Of a stretch of DNA of 64,000 bases, positions 1-9,645 are shown one piece after another; the first letter of the stretch is position 1, and the number at the start of each line of letters is the position of its first letter. The notes under the pieces were generated by a model. It had not been told where the DNA came from. It ran no database searches and saw only the letters and a list, made by a program, of their open reading frames with translations. The stretch is taken from assembly GCA_019916065.1 (NCBI GenBank), contig CM034233.1, positions 50,797,947 through 50,861,946 of the forward strand, given 5' to 3'. The position numbers were made by a program, and so were the translations under genes. The stretch comes from Vitellaria paradoxa (taxonomy: Eukaryota > Streptophyta > Magnoliopsida > Ericales > Sapotaceae).

Positions 1-455
1 CGAACCGGGAACCCCAATTCCCGAACCTGCAACCCTGAAACCCCGAACCTTTAATCTCGAACCCCGAACCTAGAACCCTGAAGCCCAAACTCGGAACCCC
101 CAACATTTAACCCCGAATCCCGAACCTATAACCCAGAACCCCGAACACCGAACCCCGAACCCCAAACCTGGAGCCCCAAACTCTAAACCTCGAACCCTTA
201 ACCCCAAACCAAGAAACCCGAACCCCGACCCCAGAAATTGAAACCCCGAACCTTGAACAACTAACCCCAAACCCTGAACCCCGAACCTGGAACCCCTAAC
301 CTTGAACCCCAAACGTTAAATCCAGAACCCTTAACCAAGAATCCAAAACCACGAACATCAAACCAAGAACTCAGAACCCCAAAAATAAAACCCAGAACCA
401 GAAACCCCAAACACTCAATCCCGAACCCCAAACCCCAAATCTCGAACCCCAAATC

Positions 456-565
456 AGGTTTAGGTCTCCCTCTTTTTATGTATCTCTATTACTTTGTATA
501 ATATACTGGTAGTGGTCCACGCCCAACCTCCCTCCCGCTAAGGAGGTTTCTTTTAAAAAAGAAAA
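456..565 (+). repeat. Satellite spacer copy 1 (LINE 3'-tail homologue)
   Basis: A unique-sequence island of 110 bp in the heptamer array. It starts AGGTTTAGGTCTCCC, has a TATAATATACTGGTAG core and a CCTCC...GGAGG stem, and ends in an A-rich tail (TTTTAAAAAAGAAAA). It matches the 3' end of the LINE at 9532-9645 in the same order. Confidence 0.88.
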
Positions 566-2474
566 CCTGAATCCCAAACCCTAAACCTTGAACTCAGAAC
601 CCTAAACCCAGAACGCGAAACCATGAACTCAGAACCCCGAAACTTGAACCCCGAACCTAGAACCCAGAACGCTGAACCCCGAACCAGGAACCTGAACCTA
701 TAACCCTAAACCCTGAACCCAGAACACTGAACACCGAACTGCGACGCAGAACCCCGAACCCCAAACCCGGAACCTCGAACGCTAAATCGAGAACCCGGAA
801 CCCCAAACCCTAAAACTGGAACCCTGAACCCCAAACCGTAAACCATGAACTCTGAACCCGAAACCCTGAACTCAGAACTCGAAACCCAGAACCCCGAACG
901 CAGAACCTGGAAGCCTAAACCTAAAACTCGAAACTCCGAACCCCAAACCCTGAACTCGGAACCCGGAGCCTAGAATTCAGAACCCTGAACGCCGAACCAA
1001 AAAGCCCGAACCCTGAACCCAGAACTCAAACCTCAATCCCCGAACCCCAAAATGGGACCCTTCAACCCGGAACCCTTAACCCCAAACTCTGAACCCTTAA
1101 CCCCCAACGCCGAACCTTGAACACCGAGCCCAAAACCTCAAACCTCGAACCCCAAACCCCGAATCTTGAACCCCGAACCAAAAGCACGGAACCCTGAACC
1201 CAAAAACCCGAAACCCAAACCCCTAACCCATAACCCAGAATCCCGAACCCCAAACCTCTCACCCCGAACCCAGAACCCCGAACGCTTACCCCCAAACACT
1301 AAACCCTAAACCCCAAACTTCATACCCGTAATCCCAAACTCTGAACCATGTATCCTAAACCCCGCACCCAGAACCCCAATCACTGAAACCCGAACCTTGA
1401 ACCTGGAACCCCAAACATCAAGCACTGAACCCAGAACCCCCAACCCCAAACCCTGAACCCTTAACCCCAAACCCTATACTTCGAATGCCAAACCCTCAAC
1501 CCCGAACCCTCAACCACGGCCCCCGACCCCCGAACCTAGAACCTGGAATGCCAAACTCGAAAACCCGAACTCCAAACCCTAAACCCTCAACCCAGAATCT
1601 CGAACCCTTAGCACGGATGCCTGAACTTTGAACCCCGAACCCCAAATCCTAAACCCCGAATGCCAAACCTACAACCCATAACCCGGAACCAGCAACCCTG
1701 ATCCCCGAACCCTCACCAGAACCTGGAACCCTAATCCCCAAACCTGTAACCCTGAAACCCTGAACCCTGAATCCCGAGCCCCGAATCCAGAACCCCGAAG
1801 CCCAAACTCAGAACCCCGAACATTTAACCCCAAATCTCAAACCCATAACTCGGAACCCTTAGCACCGAACCCCGAACCCCAAACCTGGAGCCCCAAACTC
1901 CAAACCCTGAACTCTCAACCCCAAACCATGAAACTGGAACACTGCACCCAGAACCTGAAACCACGAACCTTGAACAGAAAACCTGAAACCTCGAACCCCG
2001 GACCTGGAACCCAAAACCCAAAAGCCTGAACCAAAAACCCGAAACCCCGATTCCCGAACTCGAAACTCGGAACCTAGAAATCAGAACCCTGAACGCCGAA
2101 CCAAAATCCCTGAACCCTGAACCTGAAACTCGAACCTCGATCCCCGAACCCTGTACCCCGAACACCGAAATGGGAACCTTCAACCCCGAACACCCAACCC
2201 CGAACCCTCAACCCCGAACTCTGAACCTTCGACCCCTAACGCCGAACCTTGAACACCGAGTCCAAAACCTCAAACCTCGAACCCAAAACTCAGAATCCTG
2301 AACCCCGAACCAAGAGCACAAAACCCCAAACCCAAAAACCCGAACCCCAAGCCCCAAACCCATAACCCAGAACCCTGAACCCCAAACCTCTTACCCCGAA
2401 CCCCGAACACAGAACCCAGAACACCGAACGCTTACCCTTAAATCATAAACCCTAAACCCTAAACCCCAAACCCT

Positions 2475-2488
2475 AAACTCTGAACCCC
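2475..2488 (+). repeat. Target-site duplication, left copy
   Basis: AAACTCTGAACCCC lies directly before the first LINE base. The same 14 bases follow the poly(A) tail at 9643-9656, where the first three A's cannot be told apart from the tail. The duplicated sequence is ordinary satellite, so the target was the array itself. On the opposite strand the nick would fall at GAGTTT/AGGG. Confidence 0.9.
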
Positions 2489-2644
2489 ATCTCTTCTTCT
2501 TCCCTACCTCCGGCAACCTCATTTTCCGGCGCCGTCCGGCCACTTTCTGGCGGATCTGCCGGTGATTTCTTCTTCCCAACGTTGGTAGACTTTTTGCCCA
2601 CCCTTTGGCCGCCGTTTTGGCCACTCCAAGGTCTGCCATACCCC
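2489..2644 (+). promoter_or_regulatory. LINE 5' leader / presumed internal promoter region
   Basis: This 156-nt stretch runs from the insertion point to the first ATG. It begins with a pyrimidine tract (ATCTCTTCTTCTTCCC) and then has CpG-rich sequence with repeated CCGGCG and CCGGCC words. No ATG occurs in it, so ribosomal scanning would reach ORF1 first. LINE 5' UTRs of this type usually carry the internal promoter. That role is inferred from family knowledge, and no core promoter motif is obvious. Confidence 0.6.
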
Positions 2645-5245
2645 ATGGCAGATTTAGAGGGTGAAGAAGGTTCGGCCTTTGAAGATTCCGGCGGTATTCT
2701 GGCCGGTATAGGCACTACAACTTCCGGCCATGAAGTTTTCCGTCCATCCGGTGCAAATCCGGCCTCATCCACACAAGGTGCAGTGATTTCCCCTCAAACC
2801 AGCCCTCCTCTCACTCAAAACCAGTTAGCTATGGTGTTGGTTGGTATCCAAGAGCAATTGACAAGCATTGCCGCCGGTTTCAAAGGGATTAGTGGCCGAA
2901 ATGTGCAAATCGGTGATCCAATTGATGATTTTCGTGTTTCCCCTACTTCAATTGCTACTAATCTGGAAAAAACCAGTGTGTCTACAGCTTCCATGGCAGC
3001 CATGGCCGCCCCACCCTCATCCTCCTCTCAAAACCCTCAAAAAACCCAACCATACCCCTCGCCGGCCGGTTTTTCACCCTCACCGGCCGCCGGCGACCAA
3101 AACCCGGCCATCACCGGCCCTCCGGCGACCTTCCCCACCGGCGCCGCCACCATGGCAGCCGGCCCCTCACAAACCCTAGCCGCCACCCTTTCTTCCTCTA
3201 ACCCTAAAATTAACCATGATACACTTTATCCCATAATTTCCCAATCTACCCTTAGCCTTTCAATCCCTAATCCCTCACCAATTTCAAACCCTAATTCCCA
3301 AATCCCCAATTCCTACACTCCCCAATTGGAAACCCTAATTCCCTCAATTGGCCAATTTCCCCAATCCGAAACCCTAAACCCATCAATTAGCCAATTTACC
3401 CAAATTGAATCCCCAATTCCAATTTCTAACCCTAATTTGCCAAATCCCCAAATTAAAAACCCTAGTGAGCCAAATCCCCAAATTGAAAACCCTAACTCCA
3501 AAATTGAAAAACCTAATTCTAATCTTGAAGACCCTAACCTTTCCCAATTCCCCGCCCTTTCAAAAAACCCTCCCAAAACCAAAAATTACACTTCCCTCCC
3601 CCAAAATGGTAATTTTTCCCATAAATTAACCATTCCACCAAAAAATGAAATCTTTGCAAAAAACCCCAATTTACCCCCGAACCAAGCATCTCCCTCACCT
3701 CCTGAAAAGGAAATCTCTAGGCCGGAGAAATCTTTCATTGATGCCCTTGGAATTGGGAAAAATCATTCCCCTGAAATTCCCATTAAACCCCTCACTAATT
3801 ATCATGGAATGCCTGCTATTTTATTTTCTAAGGAGGAGATTGCTATCATGGCTGAACCTTTTAAGCTCTCCTTAGTTGGAAAGTTTTCATTTGGGAGGCC
3901 AACAATGGAGCTTATCAGAAAATTCTTTTCCTCTTTGGGATTGAAAGGTGATTGGCAAATTTCTCTGCTTGACAAGCGACATATTTTGATTAAGTTGAGA
4001 CTTGAAGAGGATTACACCAGGCTATGGACTAGACAGTCTTGGTTTGTTCAGGGACACACTATGCGTGTTTTCAAGTGGAGCCCTCAATTCAGATGCAATG
4101 AAGAGTCACCAGTTGTCCCTATCTGGATCACTCTGCCTTATCTTCCCATACACTTAGTCCAGTGTAAATCTGCATTATTTTCTATTGCCTCTGCTGTTGG
4201 TAAACCACTGAGAGTTGATCATGCCACTGCCACTCTTAATAGACCAACTGTTGCACGGGTGTTGGTAGAATGTGATGTTTCCCAACCTTCCTTTACCAAA
4301 AAGGTTTGGGTTGGTGATGAGGAGTCGGGTTTTGTTCAGGATATTATTATTGAGAAGCTTCCAGATTACTGCATGTCATGTAAGCATTTGGGTCACAAGC
4401 AGGAGAAATGTTTTATTGCAAATCCCACACTTCGGCCTCCTGACAGGGTAGGAAATGATAAAGGAAAAGGGAAAACTTCTTCAGGGGAAGTGTCTACTGC
4501 CCAAGAAAGACTTGTTTATGTGCCAAAACCTACACAGAGACCTATTGTGTCGGAGATTTCAGCCCCTATCTCCCATCCAGCACCTGAGATCCCCTCCTCC
4601 AGTTTTGTTCATGCTACTGCTGGACCTTCATCTCTACATCAGGATTATGCTATATCTTCCCCCCCTGTTATTTCTATGCCTCCTGATCAGGTATGCCCCT
4701 CCTCAGATGCTTTTATACTTGCTACTTCAGTGCAGGAACAAGCTCCTACTATACCATTTACTACAGCTTCAGTGATTGCTCCTATTACTACTCCTTCTTT
4801 GGGATTGGATAGCACAGCTGTTACCATAGCTCCAGGTTCTTGTTCTGAGACTGCATCTCATCCCTCTTTATCTCCTGGACGAGCTCCTGGTATTACCACT
4901 AATTTACAGTCAGAAGATATTCCCAGCAATCGGACATTTCATTCAGGCCGTGTTGGCTCGCCACATTCTGCTGATGACATTTTCTCTGATGATGATAATA
5001 GACTTGGGATTGATGATAGCTTTGATTCTGATCCTGGAGCCTCTGCTGATGTTCCCCAGAGTGAGGATCCCACCTCCAAAACTGTTGCTATCTCTTCTTC
5101 TCCCAGCACTAGCCTCATTGATGATGATGGATTCCAGCGAGTCCTTCGAAGTCGTCGTGGTGGAAAGAAGGGTATTAATACAAGCACAGGTACTAGCAAA
5201 CCCCCTCAAACTGTTGCCCGTAAGGGTAGGAGCAATTTAAAATGA
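2645..5245 (+). CDS. LINE ORF1 protein: DUF4283-like domain and CCHC zinc knuckle
   Basis: Predicted RNA-binding ORF1 protein of 866 residues. I place the start at ATG 2645, the first ATG after the element's 5' end and followed by G. The frame is open upstream to a TTG at 2582 but without an ATG. Residues 1 to about 400 are low-complexity, rich in Pro, Ala, Ser and later Asn-Pro repeats. From about residue 402 comes a globular region (AEPFKLSLVGKFSFGRP...) resembling DUF4283. A zinc knuckle C-x2-C-x4-H-x4-C follows at C576, C579, H584 and C589 (PDYCMSCKHLGHKQEKC). The C-terminal 270 residues are Ser/Pro/Asp-rich and end in a basic segment (RSRRGGKKG...). The TGA stop overlaps the ATG of ORF2. 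The likely role, known for the family, is coating element RNA in a ribonucleoprotein. The frame is intact. Confidence 0.92.
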   Translation: MADLEGEEGSAFEDSGGILAGIGTTTSGHEVFRPSGANPASSTQGAVISPQTSPPLTQNQLAMVLVGIQEQLTSIAAGFKGISGRNVQIGDPIDDFRVSPTSIATNLEKTSVSTASMAAMAAPPSSSSQNPQKTQPYPSPAGFSPSPAAGDQNPAITGPPATFPTGAATMAAGPSQTLAATLSSSNPKINHDTLYPIISQSTLSLSIPNPSPISNPNSQIPNSYTPQLETLIPSIGQFPQSETLNPSISQFTQIESPIPISNPNLPNPQIKNPSEPNPQIENPNSKIEKPNSNLEDPNLSQFPALSKNPPKTKNYTSLPQNGNFSHKLTIPPKNEIFAKNPNLPPNQASPSPPEKEISRPEKSFIDALGIGKNHSPEIPIKPLTNYHGMPAILFSKEEIAIMAEPFKLSLVGKFSFGRPTMELIRKFFSSLGLKGDWQISLLDKRHILIKLRLEEDYTRLWTRQSWFVQGHTMRVFKWSPQFRCNEESPVVPIWITLPYLPIHLVQCKSALFSIASAVGKPLRVDHATATLNRPTVARVLVECDVSQPSFTKKVWVGDEESGFVQDIIIEKLPDYCMSCKHLGHKQEKCFIANPTLRPPDRVGNDKGKGKTSSGEVSTAQERLVYVPKPTQRPIVSEISAPISHPAPEIPSSSFVHATAGPSSLHQDYAISSPPVISMPPDQVCPSSDAFILATSVQEQAPTIPFTTASVIAPITTPSLGLDSTAVTIAPGSCSETASHPSLSPGRAPGITTNLQSEDIPSNRTFHSGRVGSPHSADDIFSDDDNRLGIDDSFDSDPGASADVPQSEDPTSKTVAISSSPSTSLIDDDGFQRVLRSRRGGKKGINTSTGTSKPPQTVARKGRSNLK
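3171..3495 (+). repeat. Telo-box cluster inside ORF1
   Basis: The Asn-Pro-rich coding stretch contains exact AAACCCTA words at 3171, 3286, 3330, 3369, 3457 and 3487. Shorter AACCCTA words occur at 3200 and 3428. The one at 3369 extends to AAACCCTAAACCC. In frame they mostly encode NP, NPN, TLI or TLNP. The words match the commonest exact telomere heptamer in the surrounding satellite. Whether this is codon-driven repetition or captured telomeric sequence cannot be decided here. Confidence 0.7.
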
Positions 5246-8200
5246 TCAAGTCCCTAATTTGGAATATAAGGGGGATTGGCCAGAATCCTTCTGTCAGGAG
5301 ACTCAAAAGTATTATTAAGTTACACCATCTTCAGCTGCTTTGTATTCTGGAGCCTTTTCTCTCAGCTGAGAAGATTGATTCTACAAGAGTCAAATTAGGC
5401 ATGGAATCTGCTTTTGCTTCAGCTACTGGGAAAATTTGGGTTTTTTGGTCTCAACCATTCAGTGTTCAAATTCTACATGATATGGGCCAGGTGATTCATT
5501 GTAAGGTCAGCCACTACTCCCTTCCAGAGCCGGTATTTTTATCCTTTGTTTATGCTAAGTGTTCAGCACCATTACGCTTGGACCTTTGGGATGCTCTGCT
5601 TACATTTTCTAGGGAAATTGATGGTGCTTGGATGGTTGGGGGAGACTTTAATGTTGTACAGCAGCATTCTGAAGTGGTTGGGGGTCATCCTCAACTTCAA
5701 TCAGCCATTGATGACTTTAATGTGACTCTTATGGACTGTGGACTTGAAGATGCTGGTTTTGAGGGGACTCCTTATACTTGGGCAAATGGTTTCACTAGGC
5801 GTAGATTGGACAGGGTAGTGGTTAATAATCAGTGGGGGAGACACTTTCCTGTGTTCAAAGTTTCACACCTCAACCGCACTGGATCTGATCATTCTCCTCT
5901 TCTATTATCCTGTGATTTAGGGCAGGCCCGGGGCCCGAGTAGATTCAAATTTTTACATACCTGGTTGAAACATCCTGACTTGATGGAAATCATCAAACAT
6001 AACTGGTCACTGCCCGTTTTCTCAAATGGTATGAGTGCTTTCCAGCAGAAACTTATAAGGCTCAAACATTGTCTTAAGCAGTGGAACAAAGAGGTATTTG
6101 GAAATGTCTTTAATAAAGTTCATGAGGCTGAACAAGAAGTACTTTATAGGGAGGGCTTATTTGATGCATCAGGCTCAGATCAGGATCGATCAGCTTTGCA
6201 ATTGGCCAAAGCCAGGTTACTCCAAGCTTTATCCAGAGAGGAGTCATTTTTGAGACAGCAATCCCGTGTTAGATGGCTAAAGGAGGGGGACGCCAATTCC
6301 CGTTTTTTTCATGCCATGATTCGAAGGAAGCACCATATTCTTGGAGTCCATCGTATTCAGGGGAATGACGGTATGTGGATTACAGATACAGAGGCAATTG
6401 AGGCCTCAGCAGTGTCCTATTTTCAGACTCTCCTATCTGGTGATGAGTCTACCTTCTCTGAGAGAGACTTTGACTTTATCCCTACTTTGGTAACTGAAGA
6501 GGATAATAACTCACTATGTGGGCTCCCTTCGATCGAGGAAGTCCGTGAGGCTGTTTTCTCTATAGATTCTGATAGTTCTCCAGGCCCAGATGGGTTTTGT
6601 AGTAAATTTTACCAGGCTTGCTGGGAGGTGATTGGTATGGACCTTCACACTGCTGTTGTTGATTATTTCAGAGGATCTCCTATGCCCAGAGGTTTTTTAA
6701 GCACTCTTCTTGTACTGCTGCCTAAAAAATCTTCTCCTACCACATGGGCTGATTTTAGGCCAATCAGTCTTTGTAATGTGAGTAATAAAGTCATTACTAA
6801 AATTCTGGTTTCCAGGCTTTCCTGCATTCTACCTCAGCTTATCTCTCCCTCCCAGAGTGGTTTTGTTCCTGGAAGATTGATCCACGACAACATACTGCTT
6901 GCCCAGGAGTTAGTTCATGATTTGAATAGAAGGACTCGAGGGGGTAATGTGGTGATAAAGCTGGATATGGCTAAAGCATATGATAGGATGTCCAGGCCTT
7001 TTATTCTTCAGATGCTTCGGGCCTTTGGTTTTTCTGAGCAGTGGATTTCATTGATTCACAGAGCCATTACAAACCCTTGGTTTTCTGTGATGGTTAATGG
7101 GGTTGCTAAGGGATTCTTCCAGTCACAGAGGGGATTACGACAGGGTGATCCTATTTCTCCTAGCCTCTTTATTATTGCAGCAGAATTTCTTTCCAGGAGT
7201 TTGGATAGATTAGTAGCTCGGTATCCCTCAGTTGCCTATGCTACAGGAGTTCCCATCACCATCTCTCATTTGAGTTTTGCTGATGATCTCATCATTTTTG
7301 CTAATGGGAGCAGAGATAGTCTTCGTCGTTTCATGGAAGTCCTACACAGATATGAGGCTATTTCAGGCCAACTCGTCAGTCAGGCTAAGAGTAGATATTA
7401 TACTGGCAGATCGTCTACTGGTTCAAGAAGGAGTATTATTCATAATGTGACTGGCTTTCAGAGAGGTAATCTTCCTTTCACCTATCTTGGATGTCCCATT
7501 TATTTGGGTAATCTTAAGATTGCCTTCTTTGAAGATTTAGTGAGGAAGGTTAGAGATAAGATCTCAGGCTGGGCTAATCGACTCCTCTCATTCGGGGGTA
7601 AGATTATTCTGATTCGACATGTCCTTTCCTCCATGCCTATCTATTTATTCCATGTCTTGAGGCCTCCATCAGATGTCTTTCACCAGTTGGAGCGATTATT
7701 TACCAAATTCCTTTGGGGTGATACTACTACTTCAAGGAAAATTCACTGGTGCAAGTGGGCCTCTGTTTGCTTCCCTGTGGAAGAAGGGGGTATAGGGGTT
7801 CGTTCTCTGGCTGATGTGGTTATGGCTTGTGAGATCAAACTGTGGTGGCATTTTAGAGCTCAGCAGTCTTTATGGGCCTCCTTTATGAAGGCTAAATATT
7901 GTTATGCTGATCACCCATCTCTGGTTCATTTTACTTATCCTGCTTCCCCTCTATGGAGGCGCCTTTGCATTGTCAGGCTGACAGCTGAGCCCCTTATTAG
8001 ATGGTTAGTTCGTTCAGGGAATTCCAGCTTTTGGTATGATTGCTGGGTGGGCTCTTGCCCACTAATTTCATTCAATCCTCTAGCAGCTTCTTCAGCTTCT
8101 GTATCTTCTTACTGGACTGATACAGGGTGGGATAAGGAGAGGATTTTGGCTGAGTTACCCACTTCTATTGCTGAGCAGATATTCATGATTCCAACCACAC

Positions 8201-9343
8201 AGCAAGGCCCAGATTTGATCAGATGGCGTCTATCATTAGATGGAGACTTCTCCCTTCGTTCTACTTGGGAGCACATTCGGACTTCTATGGAACCCAGGCC
8301 TGTTTATTCTTTCATTTGGCAGAGGCACATTCCTATTCAGGTTTCCTTCTTTATTTGGCGGCTCCTTCATGGCTTTCTTGCTTTAGATGACTCCTTGGCA
8401 AGCAAAGGCTTTCACATGGTTTCAAGATGCATATGTGGATGTGACTGTGAGACCCTGAGCCACCTCTTTCTTCATTGCTCACTGACTCGGCAAGTTTGGC
8501 AGTATTTTTTTGGGATGTTTGGGCTACACTTTTATGAGTTTACATCCGTTTCTACTATGCTACTTCATTGGCGTCGGTGTTCCCCTTCAGTGAGCCACAT
8601 TAGGATTGTGGTTGTTTGCTACATACTGTGGCACATATGGAAGACTCGTAATGCTTGTAGATTTGACGGTATTTCCTTCCAAGTTCAGCGAGTTATTCAT
8701 AGTATTACAGCAGATTTGCACCTTCTTGGTTTGGCATTGGGCTTTAAAGCTTCACAACTTCGTGGAGATTCTTCTGTGGGGTTTGTGAGCTCTTTGAGAA
8801 CACTGCCTTGCAAAACCAGGACAGTGAGATTGATATCATGGCGGCGGCCTCTTGTGGGTTCTTTGAAGCTCAATGTAGATGGCTGCTCCCGTGGTAACCC
8901 GGGTCCCTCAGCTGCAGGCGGTATTCTTCGTGATCACTTGGGCAGAGTTGTGGGGGCATTTGGTCGATTTTTGGACCATCAGCCCATCATTTATGCTGAG
9001 CTAGTGGCTCTTCAGGTTGGGTTAGGAGATGGCCACTTCAGTTGGGTTCTCTTCTTTGATTGTTGAATCAGATTCCTCCACTGCTATTTCTTGGGTTACT
9101 TCCTGTAATTCAGGCTGTTGGGAATATGCTTATCTCTTGGCTCGGATTCGAATACTCTGTAAATCTGCACCGATTCAAATCTGTCATGTTTATAGGGAGG
9201 CCAATCAGGCAGCAGACTTCATGGCTAACTGGGCATGCACTCATCAGCAAGATCAGAATTTCTTTGCACAGCGAGATCTTCCTCGAGGCATTTATGGTAT
9301 ACTTTCTCTTGATGCAGATGAGACTCCTCACCTTAGGACCTAG
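5242..9343 (+). CDS. LINE ORF2 polyprotein: endonuclease, reverse transcriptase, zf-RVT, RNase H (one frameshift)
   Basis: Target-primed reverse transcription enzyme. The start ATG 5242 overlaps the ORF1 stop as ATGA and gives the family-typical N-terminus (LIWNIRGIG). The continuous frame is 1274 residues, to 9066. Endonuclease: N8, E37, Y104, D135 and N137 (GGDFN), D190, and D216-H217 (SDH). Reverse transcriptase, about residues 440-760: GPDGF 448, FRPISL 505, SGFVPGR 539, D575 in KLDMAKAYD, GLRQGDPISP 631, FADD 679-682, then the YLG thumb motif at 748. A zinc-binding-type region with C1063, C1065, H1074, H1078 and C1079 precedes RNase H, which has D1213 and E1253. An extra G at 9025-9026 shifts the frame, and the rest of RNase H continues at 9029-9343. 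All endonuclease and polymerase catalytic residues are present, so activity would depend on how much the truncated RNase H matters. Confidence 0.93.
9029..9343 (+). pseudogene. Frameshifted C-terminal part of ORF2 RNase H
   Basis: This is the downstream half of the RNase H domain in the +1 frame, stopping at TAG 9341-9343. It starts MATSVGFSSLIVESDSSTA and carries the third catalytic-type acidic residue (IVESD, codon at 9071). The last one lies in EANQAADFMAN. Removing one G of the GG at 9025-9026 would make the upstream frame read ...GLEMATS..., the expected continuity of an RNase H helix. Its internal ATG is therefore not a real start. It is a broken part of ORF2, not a separate gene. Confidence 0.9.
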
Positions 9344-9408
9344 AGTTTTCTAGTTTTTATCTTATACTTTGGAGGTCAGGTCCATGTCCCCCTCCTTATT
9401 TTTGTACT

Positions 9409-9423
9409 GTGGTGAGTCACCAC
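9409..9423 (+). promoter_or_regulatory. 3' UTR hairpin 1
   Basis: GTGGTGAGTCACCAC is a 7-bp inverted repeat around a single central G. As RNA it can form a short stem with the middle bases unpaired. Its partner 60 bp downstream has a compensatory base change. Confidence 0.65.
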
Positions 9424-9468
9424 ATTCTATCTCTTATTTATCTTAGCTATTTTCATTACATTAGTAAT

Positions 9469-9483
9469 GCGGTGAGTCACCGC
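9469..9483 (+). promoter_or_regulatory. 3' UTR hairpin 2 (compensated copy of hairpin 1)
   Basis: GCGGTGAGTCACCGC is exactly 60 bp after hairpin 1. The two differ only at a paired position: T-A in the first is C-G here. The stem is preserved, which suggests the pairing matters. Confidence 0.65.
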
Positions 9484-9531
9484 TCTATTATTTTATTTCT
9501 TTATTGTTTTCCATTACTTCTCTTGGAGGTA

Positions 9532-9645
9532 AGGTTTAGGTCCCCCTCCATCATGTACTTCTTTTTCAATTATTAATAAACTGGTAGGGGTCCCTGCCAA
9601 ACCCCCCTCCCGCTAATGAGGCTTTCTTAAAAAAAAAAAAAAAAA
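9532..9645 (+). repeat. LINE 3' terminal segment shared with the satellite spacer
   Basis: This segment aligns along its whole length with the satellite spacers. Shared blocks in order are AGGTTTAGGTC, CCCTCC, ATGTA, ACTGGTAG, GGTCC, CTCCCGCTAA and GAGG, followed by T's and then an A-rich end. The alignment includes the 3' terminal A tail, so the spacers are best read as 5'-truncated LINE ends. The LINE tail differs from the spacer consensus at many positions, so it is a related subfamily and not the direct source. Confidence 0.88.

Larger units (their letters stand above)
1..2488. repeat. Telomere-like RAACCCY satellite array, left block
   Basis: The block is built of degenerate 7-bp steps of the form RAACCCY (GAACCCC, GAACCCT, AAACCCT, AAACCCC and similar). 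These are variants of the plant telomere unit AAACCCT. Exact runs of two or three AAACCCT units occur, for example near 2450-2470. The block carries one 110-bp spacer (456-565). Recognisable landmarks of the higher-order unit occur in it: the AAATGGGAAC island near 2168, the CTCTCACCCC-type island and the GCTTACCCCC-type island. No gene is visible. The block is cut by the LINE at 2488/2489 and resumes at 9646. Confidence 0.93.
2489..9645 (+). mobile_element. Near-complete L1-type LINE retrotransposon with RNase H
   Basis: A non-LTR retrotransposon of about 7.16 kb inserted in the satellite. In order it has a 156-nt GC-rich 5' leader, ORF1 (Pro/Ser/Asn-rich region, DUF4283-like domain, CCHC knuckle), ORF2 (endonuclease, reverse transcriptase, zf-RVT zinc region, RNase H), a structured 302-bp 3' UTR, and 17 A's at 9629-9645. 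A 14-bp target-site duplication flanks it. The 5' junction is clean and the first ATG of the leader opens ORF1, so the copy looks full length. The only coding lesion I see is a one-base frameshift near 9025. It is probably a young copy. The domain order is that of plant L1 elements. Confidence 0.95.
9344..9645 (+). other. LINE 3' UTR with repeated stem-loops and poly(A)
   Basis: The 302-bp 3' UTR holds two 25-nt segments that begin GGAGGT and end CCCCCTCC (9371-9395 and 9525-9549). Between them are two 60-bp direct repeats (9404-9463 and 9464-9523), each with a near-palindromic hairpin. The final 114 bp, from 9532, are homologous to the 110-bp satellite spacer. The end has a CCTC...GAGG stem and 17 A's. 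In some LINEs the 3' UTR structure is what the reverse transcriptase recognises, and this architecture would suit that. That role is an inference. Confidence 0.8.

Noticed and set aside
1..2488. True chromosome end (telomere)
   Set aside because: Perfect CCCTAAA runs are very short, variants dominate, the array is interrupted by spacers and retrotransposons, and the orientation flips at 60.4 kb. It is an interstitial array.
2582..2644. Extension of ORF1 upstream to 2582
   Set aside because: The codon at 2582 is TTG. The first ATG in the transcript is at 2645, in frame, and there is no upstream ATG in the leader.
4939..5209. Minus-strand frames inside ORF1
   Set aside because: They are antisense shadows of a strongly supported coding sequence with domain motifs on the plus strand.
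5889..6089. Minus-strand 66-codon frame inside ORF2
   Set aside because: It is an antisense shadow of ORF2 with no independent support.
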